A DNA stretch of 64,000 nucleotides, taken from the NCBI GenBank assembly GCA_016929335.1, contig JAFGIY010000130.1, forward strand, positions 1 to 64,000, given 5' to 3'. Numbering within the stretch: position 1 is the stretch's first letter; each line of letters begins with the position of its first letter. This document shows positions 9,111 through 18,247 of the stretch, in pieces. The notes under the pieces are model-generated. The model was given only the letters and a program-made list of their open reading frames with translations. It was not told where the DNA came from and searched no databases. This stretch comes from Acidobacteriota bacterium (GTDB lineage: Bacteria; Acidobacteriota; UBA6911). Position numbers and translations under genes: made by a program.

Positions 9111-9184
9111 CAATCACCTCATATGTATTTATTAGAATATATAGTCCTTTAATAAAGACATTTTTATACCACATCCATGTATCG

Positions 9185-9195
9185 CATAAGTAACA
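9185..9195 (-). promoter_or_regulatory. Shared 11-mer TGTTACTTATG upstream of the mod operon
   Basis: On the minus strand this reads TGTTACTTATG, 75 bases before the first gene of the molybdate operon. The same 11-mer occurs upstream of bfr (34548-34558) and at the start of the Gate-permease gene (48522-48532), always in the orientation of the downstream gene. Confidence 0.3.
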
Positions 9196-9303
9196 TTATT
9201 TATAAAGATATCTACCCGCCGGATCTGAAAGCGCGACGGAAGCAAATTCGCTGCAGTCTGAATTGAATCACCAAAGACACAAAGATTATTAAACAAAACG
9301 ATG

Positions 9304-9807
9304 CTAAGGCTTTGCTTCAACGAGCTGCTTCACATATTCGAGAACGACATCCTTTCCGCTGGCGATCTGTTCTTGCGAGGGCTTTATTTCCACATCAGGA
9401 CGAACACCATGCAGGTCCTTGTCGGAGCCGGGCAAAATAAACTTTATCCATACTGTAAATGGGAAGAGATTGCCTCCTTTTTCAAAGAAGGTGTTTCGCT
9501 CTTCGGGAGGAAACGAAAGAGACGTATGGCCGTTTTCCAGCATCGCCACAATCGGGATCGCCTTGCGGGCAAATTCCAGCCGCGTCATAGGACTGTTCAG
9601 TTCCTTTTCCAGGACGGCGCGAGCTTCCTGGACTTTGTCTTTCGAAGTGTAGTGATACGCCGAAGGATGAATGCTCTCCAGCTTTTCGAAAAGGCGGTTC
9701 AGATCGGATTTCAATTCATCCGGGCTGAAACGCTTGAGTTCAATGGCCGATTGACTAAAAAGGGATTCCGGCAGGAGCAGGCAAATCAAAACAATAATTT
9801 TTTTCAT
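9304..9807 (-). pseudogene. Internally deleted S41-family (tail-specific type) peptidase
   Basis: The 167-residue frame has a signal peptide (MKKIIVLICLLLPESLFSQ) and the N-terminal domain typical of exported S41 peptidases (LESIHPSAYHYTSKD, then MTRLEFARKAIPIVAMLENG and HTSL). It then passes directly to a C-terminal S41 tail (HGVRPDVEIKPSQEQIASG, then KDVVLEYVKQLVEAKP). Full proteins are about 450-500 residues. The catalytic core with its Ser and Glu/Asp residues is missing, without loss of frame. It therefore looks like an in-frame deletion derivative. A product may still be made and exported but should lack protease activity. It lies alone downstream of the molybdate operon promoter region. 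Confidence 0.65.
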
Positions 9808-10337
9808 TTCCCAAATATCCCGCTTGTCAATGATCGAATGAGAGCTTATATCTCTTTAGCTGTTCAGAGGTCAATAGGATATATGAATAGCGTGTGTTTC
9901 ATGGTGTGATGCGGCGTTCTTGACGGCATCAAAGGTGGAAGATATGGTTCAGATCTTCCAGCGCGTTGTATTCGCCTCGAATCTCCGCCTGTCGAGAAGA
10001 ACTGAAAAAACTGTTATATAACTCCCGACGGCGGAGTGAAGGGTTTCGACTTCGTATTAGCGAAAACCTTTGCCGGCGGGACATAGTTCTGCATAACTTG
10101 TGCCGGGAAGCAATATCCAACGCTCGGATCTTCGGGAAGAATGCTGCAAGAGTTGAGATAATGCAATTGCAGGCAATATAATTGGATTTCGAGATTGAGA
10201 TGAAGCGGCCGCATGCTTTCGACCGTCAGCTTTCAGCTCTCAGTCACACAGACCTTCTTTGCAAAACACAAAGAAGTCGTGAATAAGGAATCTATCCTTT
10301 CACAACAAAAAATGGGGAGCACATTTGGAGGCAATTT
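9808..10337. other. 530-base region without a recognisable gene
   Basis: Several short frames exist on both strands (e.g. minus-strand 9929-10120), but none has a ribosome binding site or a family I recognise. This stretch, together with the decayed neighbours on both sides, suggests gene loss in this area. A weak GGAG-like site (10312-10333) precedes the flavodoxin-like gene. Confidence 0.4.
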
Positions 10338-10943
10338 ATGAAACTTTTGGGTCTTTCATTCAGTCCCCGAAAAGGAGCGAACACGGAACTGCTTATGGAA
10401 AAGGCTTTCGCCGGCGCCCGCCTGCTCGGAGCTGAAACGGAGCTCTATCGAATTGCGGAGAAAAAAATTACGCCCTGCGATGGATGCGGTGCCTGCATGG
10501 GTACCGGGGAGTGCCCTATCCAGGATGATATGCAGGAACTATGCGAGAAGATGCTTAATGCGGACGGCATTATCTTCGGCACTCCCGTCTATTTTTACAA
10601 TATAACGGCTCAAGGCAAAGCGGCTATAGACCGCTCGATCATGATCAACCGTCCGGACAGAAATCTGACCAACAAGGTGGGCGGCCTTGTCGTCGTAGGA
10701 GGCAGTCTGGGATTGATTGACGCCGTTAAAGACCTTTATTTCTATATGGTGATACGCCAGATGCTGCCCGCCAATTTTGTGGCAGCTTATGCCAGCCGAG
10801 CCGGTGATATAGAGATGCTTCCGAAATGTATGGCTGCCGCGGAAGACCTCGGGAAGCAGATGGTGAAGATATCCGAAAAGAGGTTTACCTATCCACCGGA
10901 GTTTCAAGCAAACCATATAGGATACGGGACGCATACGCGGTAG
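10338..10943 (+). CDS. Flavodoxin-fold NAD(P)H:FMN reductase / iron-sulfur flavoprotein family
   Basis: The 201-residue product opens with the flavodoxin-like phosphate loop LGLSFSPRKGANTELLMEKA, which binds FMN. It carries a compact cysteine motif CDGCGACMGTGEC (Cys47, 50, 53 and 59), the signature of the iron-sulfur flavoprotein (Isf) group, where it holds a 4Fe-4S cluster. DGIIFGTPVYFYNITAQGKA is the second FMN-contacting loop. Role: cytoplasmic electron transfer or reduction of small electron acceptors. It appears monocistronic, with decayed DNA on both sides. The exact substrate is unknown. Confidence 0.75.
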   Translation: MKLLGLSFSPRKGANTELLMEKAFAGARLLGAETELYRIAEKKITPCDGCGACMGTGECPIQDDMQELCEKMLNADGIIFGTPVYFYNITAQGKAAIDRSIMINRPDRNLTNKVGGLVVVGGSLGLIDAVKDLYFYMVIRQMLPANFVAAYASRAGDIEMLPKCMAAAEDLGKQMVKISEKRFTYPPEFQANHIGYGTHTR

Positions 10944-11186
10944 CGTACGGTGCGAACAGTCATAAATGAGGCATGGGGTCGCATTGGAAATCCTATTCAA
11001 TGTGAATGAAGTCTATAGGCTCCATGGTTTCATGCCGATCCTCAGAACCTCTGGTTTGCTCCCGATAACGCCACGTTGCCTAAACCGGAACGAGGCATCA
11101 AACAGGATTGGGAAACGAGCGGGACGATCCAAATATCCGAAGTCGGGATATGAATCCAATAAGCCTATGATAAAATCGGGCAGAGA

Positions 11187-11420
11187 TTGAGCGCAACAAT
11201 TGTAAAGAACATAAAGCTCTCAGCAGATATCGCGGACGAGGCGGCAGTCCCCTATTTTCTATGGGATGGGCCGATGAGTATTGCCCAACTGAAAGAAAGA
11301 CTGCACACTGCGTCCCATCCGGAACGTATCCGCCTGCTTGGCAAGATTCTGCGTGAGACACGGGATACGGATGTATGGCAATTCACCAGCCCGGGCGAAA
11401 TTCGTCAACTATGGCCTGAT
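11187..11420 (+). pseudogene. Remnant of the protein family that accompanies AbiEii-type nucleotidyltransferase toxins
   Basis: From TTG 11187 the frame gives IVKNIKLSADIADEAAVPYF, then QLKERLHTASHPERIRLLGK and ILRETRDTDVWQFTSP. I recognise this from a conserved protein of about 100 residues usually found just upstream of an AbiEii/AbiGii nucleotidyltransferase toxin gene. The similarity ends near LWP (about 11418), some 20-30 residues before the usual C-terminus. The remaining codons to 11537 only read antisense through the end of the VWA gene at 11445. No toxin gene follows. There is no good ribosome binding site. I call it a truncated remnant. Confidence 0.55.
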
Positions 11421-11444
11421 TGCCAACGGCTGACAGCCAGCGCT

Positions 11445-14400
11445 TTACTTATTGGCTTTGGGCAGGGTGATTTCGTATCTGCTGTCAACGGTAAACAGAT
11501 GATGATCGGAATATCTATGCTGATTTCTAAAGATTAGATCCAGCTTGTCATTATTCGGAAACTCCCAGCTGACATTAATCTCACGCGGCAACCAGAATTC
11601 CTGCTGCATATCACCAAATAGAACTCTTCCGTAAAGAATATCCGTGATGGTTTCCTTTAGTGTTGTCTGCCTTTCCGGCACGAGCATTCTAGTCCGCATG
11701 CGCGATATTTGATGCTTCTCCGGGTCTACCCAAATAAATCCTTGCACAAGAAAGCGGACTGGCTCCGCTGAAGCATCATCGGTGGCATCGAAGTATTGCG
11801 CCAGATAGTCATTGGATTCAGGTTTCTGAGCAAAAGCAATGATGTGGGCATGTGGCTTTTTCTTTTCACGTCCCAGATAGCGGAATATCGAATTTGCCTG
11901 ATGACGCGGGTGGAGGTACTGGCAAAGAAGTGTATGCCCCGAGCTCATGATAAATTCCGAAATATCTTTTGGATTAGCCGGGCGGCCTTCTTTGTCGGTC
12001 CTGTCCTCTATCCAAGACGTTCTACTATTCCTTGAGCCGGGAAGGATAAAATAGTTAAACTCCGCGGAATACTCCTTCAACAGAATGGTCCTTGAACCGG
12101 CTTTGGGTATGGCTTGCGTGTCCATTTGGCTGCAGCCGAGTTGAGCGCACATAGGCTCATTCCCGGGCTTGTCGCAACCAAGCTGATCGCAAATAAATCC
12201 AATCCTCGGATCAGAGAGCGGCACGGCTATTGCGCCTTTTCCTGGCGCATCTAACAGCGCCGGCTGGCTCTGCCTCTTTTTCCGCCCATCCCCCTGGCTC
12301 TCAGCTAAATAGCGCTGCATGCAGACAAGCTCTTTCGAAGAGGTATTGGGAAAATCCCGGAAGAAAGCCACTACTCGGTTTCCAACTTTCTCCAGGAGGA
12401 AGGAGAGCTCTGTCTGGCTCTGACTGAAATTCAGATCGGCAAGCGCAAGATCGTATCGGCGCAGTTCTTCAGCGGTCATTTCGATCACACTCCGAGGCAT
12501 CGCCGAAACTTCCAACTGAGATAGAGCATGGGCAGCGGATGTGCCGGAGAGCTTTTCTGCAATTTCGAAATCAAGTGTCTGGGTGGCGAGGTTCCTCTCA
12601 TGCGACCGCTTATCCATTACCCGCAACTGCAACACATAGTCACCCGGCTGCATTCCGTTCTTGAGCTTCAGCCTTTTCCTTATCAATATTCTCGCCGGAT
12701 CCTTCGCTCCGCGAATATCGACAGCCTCCGGTTTGCTTTTAAGGATCTCTTTCCCATTTCCATAGAGTGCGAATTGATATTCCAGATCCGGCGGCAGCCC
12801 ACTTTTGGTTTCCGCACCATAAACAATCGTCAGATATTCGAATCCCTCTCCGGGCATGTAGCTCCTCAGAGCCTGGCTTCTGCGCGCGATTTGGCGGGAC
12901 CGGTTAGGCTGGCCCCGTGGCTCCTCCGCCGCTCCCGATTGGATCCAGGCCGCATCGTCGTCTCGATTCAGGATGAAGATGCTGGATAGCGACAAACCGT
13001 CCCTTTTCAAGTCAGGTATTTCAATAAACTGATAGGCTGATCCTATGGCGCCGGATGACTGATCTTTGACAGCCACGCGCACATAATAGGCTCCGGCTTT
13101 TTGTGCAGGAAGAGAGAGGGAAAACCTGATGCCGTTTTCCCGGATCCACTGGATGTCCTTGCTATTAACACGAAATCCTATCCGCGTGCTGCCTGAGTCT
13201 TGAATGATGCTATGAATATCGGATGTTGCAGCGACAGCTTCCAGAGAGATCGAGTGCCCTCCGTCTTTTTCATTCACAAAACCCAGGCGCTGCCCGTCCA
13301 GATGCAGCCAGGCTCTGAGCAAATAACCCTTTTGAGGATCATTAATGTATCCCGAAGCCAAACTCAGTTTGAGGTCGCTATACCGGAATGGAGAAAACAG
13401 CGCATCTTCGAGTGGATTCCTGTCTTTTGCCGCTTCCATCGAAGCTCCGGGATTTCCATAAAAACCATCGCGAGTGTGGACGACGCTTCCCGGACGTTTA
13501 ACTTTAATTGTTACTTTGTGGTAGGCTGCCGACGAGCTGCCTGACGTGAAGGTATTTGCCGCAGGCACATATGAAAGCAGATAATATCCCTTCATCTCCT
13601 CTTCTGCGATGCCGATACCATCGATGAAAAAGTTATTCCCTGTAAGAAAGATACCTCCGGTTTTTTGAGATAGCGGGCTTTCTCTATTCACCATCCTTTC
13701 CTGGGCCTGCAAACGCCTGACCTCAGACTGCCTGGGCCCGAAAATCTGGTCCAATTTCGCTTCGTTTTCCAGTTGTGCTATTTCGCCGGGTGATCGAGGC
13801 ATATTATCCTCTGCGGTAGGGCTGATGCTATATCGATGCGGCCTGGTTTCAGCATCGAGGGTCCTTTCCTTGACGGCCTTATCTTTGTCCAAACCGGTTA
13901 TAGTCTGGCTGTTAATCCCTCCCAGAATATCCAGCGTATGAATCACGACGCCGGCACGCAAAGCTTCATCTGCAAGCCTGTTGAACAGGGCATCGCTATC
14001 CTCCTTTTCCGGAAGCATGATCTGAGCCGACAGCAAGAACAAAAATTTGCGCCCGGGCACATCCCGTAGCGCTTTGATGCCATAAGCAAGTGAAGCGATC
14101 TGCTGGATTCCGCCGGACTGAAGATTCATACTCCATCGGATGCTGCCGATCCTGGCAAGCAATTCCCGTTTGTCTGAGCTGAATGCCTGAAGCCCGGCAT
14201 TTCCTTTTCCTGTTTGCATGATGGCGACCAGATCACCCGGGTACATTTGAGTCTCAACAAATTTTTGAAGAGACATGCGCGCGTTATGAAGATCCTGAAA
14301 GCTCATCGAAAGATCGTCGACCAGAAAAACAATCGTTCGCCGCACCACACCCTTTGTCAGCGCACGAGCGGGGATTTGCGGAGGTTTCTCAGGCTCCTGT

Positions 14401-14744
14401 GCGCGAACGGTCTTCTTGTCCGGCGACGTTTGACGTTCGACGATGTATGTACTGGAAGTAACTTTTTGCGGCTGGCCATCTTGATAAATCTCAAAATCGT
14501 CCGCCATCAGATCCGTGATTTGACGGCCTTTCCCATCCACAACCACAGCATCAATCCGTACCTCTTCAACTCCAATGCGAATTTTGAAATCTTCTTCTGT
14601 GCTTGTGGATTGTGCGGCGTCATAGCGGAGAGGAACCCGGCTCTCCTGTCCTTTCGAATCAATCATCAAGCCAAGCCAGAAGATTCCGGTCCACATGAGC
14701 ACCCGGAGCCAAATGTCAGGATATAACCAGCCGACATTTTTCAT
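11445..14744 (-). CDS. Large exported VWFA-related protein
   Basis: A 1099-residue member of the VWFA-related family expanded in Acidobacteria. It has an N-terminal hydrophobic segment (about 11-27) and the family's leader domain (VEEVRIDAVVVDGKGRQITD, then DDFEIYQDGQPQKV). A von Willebrand A domain begins at RRTIVFLVDDLSMS; DLSMS matches the metal-binding MIDAS pattern DxSxS. The strand ending KGYYLLSYVPA closes the VWA part at about residue 400. The following ~650 residues include Ig-like beta domains and a charged tail ending in VDSRYEITL. It is the longest of the six paralogues here and is not in an operon. Function of the family is unproven; adhesion or protein-protein contact at the cell surface is the usual inference. 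Confidence 0.8.
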   Translation of the reverse strand: MKNVGWLYPDIWLRVLMWTGIFWLGLMIDSKGQESRVPLRYDAAQSTSTEEDFKIRIGVEEVRIDAVVVDGKGRQITDLMADDFEIYQDGQPQKVTSSTYIVERQTSPDKKTVRAQEPEKPPQIPARALTKGVVRRTIVFLVDDLSMSFQDLHNARMSLQKFVETQMYPGDLVAIMQTGKGNAGLQAFSSDKRELLARIGSIRWSMNLQSGGIQQIASLAYGIKALRDVPGRKFLFLLSAQIMLPEKEDSDALFNRLADEALRAGVVIHTLDILGGINSQTITGLDKDKAVKERTLDAETRPHRYSISPTAEDNMPRSPGEIAQLENEAKLDQIFGPRQSEVRRLQAQERMVNRESPLSQKTGGIFLTGNNFFIDGIGIAEEEMKGYYLLSYVPAANTFTSGSSSAAYHKVTIKVKRPGSVVHTRDGFYGNPGASMEAAKDRNPLEDALFSPFRYSDLKLSLASGYINDPQKGYLLRAWLHLDGQRLGFVNEKDGGHSISLEAVAATSDIHSIIQDSGSTRIGFRVNSKDIQWIRENGIRFSLSLPAQKAGAYYVRVAVKDQSSGAIGSAYQFIEIPDLKRDGLSLSSIFILNRDDDAAWIQSGAAEEPRGQPNRSRQIARRSQALRSYMPGEGFEYLTIVYGAETKSGLPPDLEYQFALYGNGKEILKSKPEAVDIRGAKDPARILIRKRLKLKNGMQPGDYVLQLRVMDKRSHERNLATQTLDFEIAEKLSGTSAAHALSQLEVSAMPRSVIEMTAEELRRYDLALADLNFSQSQTELSFLLEKVGNRVVAFFRDFPNTSSKELVCMQRYLAESQGDGRKKRQSQPALLDAPGKGAIAVPLSDPRIGFICDQLGCDKPGNEPMCAQLGCSQMDTQAIPKAGSRTILLKEYSAEFNYFILPGSRNSRTSWIEDRTDKEGRPANPKDISEFIMSSGHTLLCQYLHPRHQANSIFRYLGREKKKPHAHIIAFAQKPESNDYLAQYFDATDDASAEPVRFLVQGFIWVDPEKHQISRMRTRMLVPERQTTLKETITDILYGRVLFGDMQQEFWLPREINVSWEFPNNDKLDLIFRNQHRYSDHHLFTVDSRYEITLPKANK

Positions 14745-14813
14745 GTAATAACCCTGAATGACGAATGCCTTGAATATTTTTGAATATTTCCTTTCTTTAT
14801 TCGATGATGATAC

Positions 14814-14853
14814 CCCTTAAATGGTTCTCCTCCCACACAGTTATATTTAAGGG
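14814..14853. repeat. Inverted repeat upstream of the large VWA gene
   Basis: Perfect 9-base arms CCCTTAAAT (14814-14822) and ATTTAAGGG (14845-14853) with a 22-base loop, 70 bases before the start of the minus-strand VWA gene. The rest of 14745-15032 holds a 68-codon plus-strand frame without recognisable features. The repeat could be an operator or a hairpin in the leader. Confidence 0.35.
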
Positions 14854-15032
14854 AATGCCCTATCGTGGCCCGACCCGGGAACTCGTTTTACGCTTGTGCC
14901 ATCTCAAAGGAATGCTGATAAAGGTACTTCCTGAAAAAAGTGCTTTTATATCGACAGGAATCCCGATCGGTTCCCTATTAAAATAGAATTTCAGTTGGTA
15001 TCACATTGTAAAGCATTTGAAGATATGAGGCG

Positions 15033-15125
15033 TGGCGGAGAGGGGGGGATTCGAACCCCCGATACCGGTTTTGCCAGTATAACTGCTTAGCAGGCAGCCC
15101 TGTTCGACCACTCCAGCACCTCTCC
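15033..15125 (-). tRNA. tRNA-Ser(GCT)
   Basis: On the minus strand the acceptor arm GGAGAGG pairs with CCTCTCC, followed by discriminator G and an encoded CCA (15033-15035). The anticodon loop reads CTGCTAA with anticodon GCT. The long variable arm TACTGGCAAAACCGGTA is the class II hallmark of serine tRNAs. The T arm has GGTTCGAATCC. Length 93. Confidence 0.95.
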
Positions 15126-15195
15126 GCGGTCGAATGATTCAAATCGAGAGGACATAGTAGCCCATTCACCCGGCAAAATCCACCAGGAACCCCAT

Positions 15196-15492
15196 GGGGG
15201 AGGGGTAGAGGGAGGGGCAAAGGGGTAGAGGGAGGGGCAAAGGGGTAAAGGGGTTGAGGGGTTGAGGGGTTGAGGGGTTGAGGCGAATGAGAGGGTGAAG
15301 AAATGAGGGAATGAGAGAATGAGGGTAAGGAAGACAAGGGTGTAACAGAATATATAGGCAAACTACTTCTTCCATTATTCCTCCTACCCCTCTGCCCCTT
15401 TACCCCTTTGCCCCTCTGCCCCTTTGCCCCTTTGCCCCTCTGCCCCTTTGCCCCTTTGCCCCTCTGCCCCTCTACCCTTCTGCCCCTCTACC
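15196..15492. repeat. G-rich / C-rich tandem octamer arms (GGGGTTGA, GGGGCAAA words)
   Basis: Between tRNA-Ser and gltX. The left arm (15196-15293) is tandem G-rich words such as GGGGCAAA, GGGGTAGA and GGGGTTGA. The right arm (15382-15492) is tandem C-rich words TTTGCCCC and TCTGCCCC, broadly the reverse complement. Spacer about 90 bases. The same words recur after nikR (49057-49230). The pair could form a very large hairpin, and the G-rich runs could form G-quadruplexes. Confidence 0.85.
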
Positions 15493-15549
15493 GCTGCTTT
15501 TGCATTGACGAAAGGCGTGGTAAGCTTGCCATTTCCATGAGGTTGGCCG

Positions 15550-16998
15550 ATGTCCCCGAAAGAAAAAGTCCGCGTCCGCTTTGCTCCAAGCCCTACAGGG
15601 TATCTTCATGTGGGAGGAGCCCGTACTGCTTTGTTTAACTGGCTGTTCGCGCGCCATCATGGCGGCCAATTCATCCTGAGAATCGAGGACACCGATTTCG
15701 CCCGGTCGTCGGAAGAAATGGTGGAGGGCATTCTGAAGGGGATGCGCTGGCTGGGACTGAACTGGGACGACGGCCCGTTTTTCCAGTCCCGGAGGCTCGA
15801 TCGCTACAAGAAATTCGCCCTCAAGCTGATAGCGAGCGGCCACGCCTATCGATGCTTCTGCGGCACAGAAGAAGGCGTCGGCCGGAAGGGCTACGATGAA
15901 AACCAGTCCGCCGGGGAACATGCCTGTGCGAATCTTGCGCGGGAAAAATCCGAGGTGCGCGCCGAGGCCGGAGAGCCATTCGCCATCCGCTTCCGTGTCC
16001 CTCCGGGCAAAACGTCATTTGAGGACCAGGTCTTCGGCGCAATTGAGGTTGACAACGCGACCATTGAAGATTTCGTGCTTCTGAGATCCGACGGCATCCC
16101 GACCTATCATCTGGGAGTGGTTGTGGATGACCTCGACATGGACATCACCCACGTCGTTCGCGGTGCGGATCATATTTCAAATACTCCAAAACAGATCCTG
16201 CTGTATCGCGCCGCGGGAACTCCCATCCCGCAATTTGCACACCTTCCCCTTATCCTGGGCCCGGATAAACAGCGCCTATCCAAACGACATGGGGCAACAT
16301 CCGTGATGTCGTACGCGGAAATGGGATATCTGCCCGAAGCCTTCTTCAATTTCCTGGCGCTGCTCGGATGGTCCCCCGGCGATGATCGCGAAGTGCTTGC
16401 CCGGCAGGAATTGATCGATTTGTTTTCATTGAAGGGCGTAGGGAAAGCGAATGCCGTATTCGGGCTCGATAAGCTCGACTGGTTCAACAGCCAGTATATC
16501 CGCAATGCATCGAAGGAAAGCCTGCGCACGATGGTCAGGAACGAGCTGCAATCCAAACAGCTGTGGAGCAACGCCAATCCGGCTCTTTCGCCGGAAGCAC
16601 TCGACGCGGCTATCGAGCTGGTAAAGCCTCGTGCACGCAAGATCAGCGATTTCAGCAGCACCTTCAGTGCGTTCTTCTCCGATGACTTTGCCTATGACGA
16701 AGCTGCCGCAGAAAAATTCCTGAAAGATCCCAGGCTGGGAAGCCTTATTCGGGCGCTAATCGACCGATACAGCGCGGAGGACACCTTTACGCTGCAGTCC
16801 ACCGAAGAAACGCTGCGCCGTTTTGCCGAGAAAGAAGGCGTCAAAGCCGGCCTCCTCATCAATGCACTCCGCGTCGCCCTGACAGGACAGGGGGTTGCTC
16901 CCGGCTTGTTCGAAATCATGCAGGTTCTTGGACGCGAGCGGACGTTGCAGAGGATGCAGCGCCTGAACACATATTTACGATTGACGATTGACGATTGA
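15550..16998 (+). CDS. gltX: Glutamyl-tRNA synthetase
   Basis: Charges tRNA with glutamate (class I synthetase). The product of 482 residues has the HIGH-equivalent PSPTGYLHVGGA (His20) and the KMSKS-equivalent QRLSKR (241-246), plus FILRIEDTD and DITHVVRGADHISNTPKQ; the anticodon-binding helices follow. GAGG at 15539-15542 places the start. The last codons (LRLTIDD and TGA stop) lie inside the GATTGAC repeat, so the natural C-terminus has been replaced or extended by repeat sequence. With gatC and gatA in the same window, this enzyme may be non-discriminating and feed the Gln-tRNA amidotransferase route (inference). Confidence 0.95.
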   Translation: MSPKEKVRVRFAPSPTGYLHVGGARTALFNWLFARHHGGQFILRIEDTDFARSSEEMVEGILKGMRWLGLNWDDGPFFQSRRLDRYKKFALKLIASGHAYRCFCGTEEGVGRKGYDENQSAGEHACANLAREKSEVRAEAGEPFAIRFRVPPGKTSFEDQVFGAIEVDNATIEDFVLLRSDGIPTYHLGVVVDDLDMDITHVVRGADHISNTPKQILLYRAAGTPIPQFAHLPLILGPDKQRLSKRHGATSVMSYAEMGYLPEAFFNFLALLGWSPGDDREVLARQELIDLFSLKGVGKANAVFGLDKLDWFNSQYIRNASKESLRTMVRNELQSKQLWSNANPALSPEALDAAIELVKPRARKISDFSSTFSAFFSDDFAYDEAAAEKFLKDPRLGSLIRALIDRYSAEDTFTLQSTEETLRRFAEKEGVKAGLLINALRVALTGQGVAPGLFEIMQVLGRERTLQRMQRLNTYLRLTIDD

Positions 16999-17242
16999 CG
17001 ATTGACGATTTTAAACAGACGGGAGTACTGCTGGCTTTTTAAACGGACATTGCGTTAGATACAATATTTGAAAATAAATGCAGGATGAAGAACCATTGCG
17101 GTATATGTTTTCAATCGTCAATCATCCCATGGAGATATTCTATTCCGGCGCTGAAAGCTTTATTGACAAGGTTGCGCAAAGTACTATGAATGAGCCGTCA
17201 TTGCAGCGTATGGTTTCAATCGTCAATCGTAAATCGTCAATA
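16977..17242. repeat. GATTGAC word repeat, forward and reverse arms, gltX-pdxJ gap
   Basis: Tandem GATTGAC copies at 16977-17011 run forward from inside the end of gltX. Reverse-complement GTCAATC copies occur at 17111-17125 and 17216-17242, just before pdxJ. The stretch 17095-17242 is also a near copy of 18089-18242 in the next gap, alignable almost without gaps. Because the unit is 7 bases and contains TGA, three copies give a stop in every forward frame. Confidence 0.9.
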
Positions 17243-17255
17243 AGAAAGGGGGGGT

Positions 17256-17984
17256 ATGACCAAGTTGGGGGTGAATATCGATCATATTGCCACGATCCGG
17301 CAGGCACGCAGGGCGCTTGAGCCGGATCCGGTTGCCGCGGCGATTCTGGCTGAACTCGCCGGCGCTGACGGCATCACAGTCCACTTGCGCGGCGACCGGC
17401 GGCATATTCAGGACAGCGATGTACTCCGGTTGCGGGAAACGGTTACTACGCGGCTGAACCTTGAAATGGCTGCAACCGCCGAGATGGCCCGGATCGCATG
17501 TGAGCTGCGCCCCGACCAGGCCACTCTTGTGCCGGAAAATCCATCCGAGGTCAGCACGGAAGGAGGGCTGAATGTAGCCGGAGCTATGGAACCTATTTCT
17601 GCGGTAATCAAGGCGCTATCGGCTAAAGGCATTCAGGTGAGTCTCTTCATCGATCCGGATCCGCAACAGATAGACGCTTCAGCCGGACTGGGCGTTCCGA
17701 TGATTGAGCTTTGCACCAAGGCATTTTCCGAAGCATGCCCCAGGAGCCCGGATCTTGCCGGTCCCGCGCTTGAACGTGAACTGACAAAGGTTGTACAGGC
17801 TTCCGAACGAGGGAAAAAACTGGGCCTGAATATTCTGGCCGGCCATGGCTTGACTTACCGGAACGTTCGCCTCATTTCCAGCATTCCGGAAATCGAAGAA
17901 CTCAATATCGGCCACAACATCATCGCAAGAGCTTCACTGGTCGGCATGGAACGCGCTGTTCGTGAAATGCTGCAAGCGATGTGA
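17256..17984 (+). CDS. pdxJ: Pyridoxine 5'-phosphate synthase
   Basis: Last step of de novo (DXP-dependent) vitamin B6 synthesis: joins 3-amino-2-oxopropyl phosphate and deoxyxylulose 5-phosphate. The 242-residue product begins [19 protein letters not shown] and contains [21 protein letters not shown] and [11 protein letters not shown], which carry the active-site His, Glu and His. HLRGD replaces the commoner HLRED. It ends with the phosphate-binding [13 protein letters not shown] purine run AAGGGGGGG directly before the ATG is the ribosome binding site. It lies between repeat-bearing gaps and appears as part of a gltX-pdxJ-rsmI series. Confidence 0.95.
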   Translation: MTKLGVNIDHIATIRQARRALEPDPVAAAILAELAGADGITVHLRGDRRHIQDSDVLRLRETVTTRLNLEMAATAEMARIACELRPDQATLVPENPSEVSTEGGLNVAGAMEPISAVIKALSAKGIQVSLFIDPDPQQIDASAGLGVPMIELCTKAFSEACPRSPDLAGPALERELTKVVQASERGKKLGLNILAGHGLTYRNVRLISSIPEIEELNIGHNIIARASLVGMERAVREMLQAM

Positions 17985-17990
17985 TGGATT

Positions 17991-18242
17991 TACGATTGAC
18001 GATTTAAAACACACGGCAATTTTTGCGTCAGCTTCTTCATAGAAGGCTTATTGATGTGGTTGCGAAAAGAATAATGATGGGGCCATCATTGCGGGCTGTG
18101 TTTTCAATCGTCAATCATCCTATGGGATTATTTTGTTCCGGCGCTAAAAGGTTTATTAACAGGGTTGCGCAAAGCACTATGAATGAAGCGTCATTGCAGC
18201 GTGTGTTTTCAATCGTCAATCGTCAATCGTAAATCGTCAATC
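17991..18242. repeat. GATTGAC word repeat, pdxJ-rsmI gap, with duplicated spacer
   Basis: One forward GATTGAC arm (17991-18008) follows the pdxJ stop. Reverse GTCAATC words lie at 18105-18119 and 18211-18242, ending five bases before the rsmI start. The spacer 18089-18242 is a diverged duplicate of 17095-17242 (shared blocks TTCCGGCGCT, GGTTGCGCAAAG, ACTATGAATGA and CGTCATTGCAGCGT). Confidence 0.9.
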
Positions 18243-18247
18243 AACTT

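Noticed and set aside
9111-9303. Molybdenum-cofactor riboswitch or ModE site before the molybdate operon
   Set aside because: The leader is AT-rich and I find neither the Moco aptamer pattern nor a clear ModE palindrome.
14780-14986. 68-codon plus-strand frame between the VWA gene and tRNA-Ser
   Set aside because: No ribosome binding site and no recognisable motif; it covers an inverted repeat.
15382-15492. CRISPR-like array from regular C-rich repeats
   Set aside because: The units are 8 bases with no unique spacers, and no cas genes are near.
17078-17320. Short protein frame similar to one at 18023-18232
   Set aside because: Both frames lie in the duplicated spacer and read through the GATTGAC words; no ribosome binding site, and the similarity is explained by the DNA repeat.
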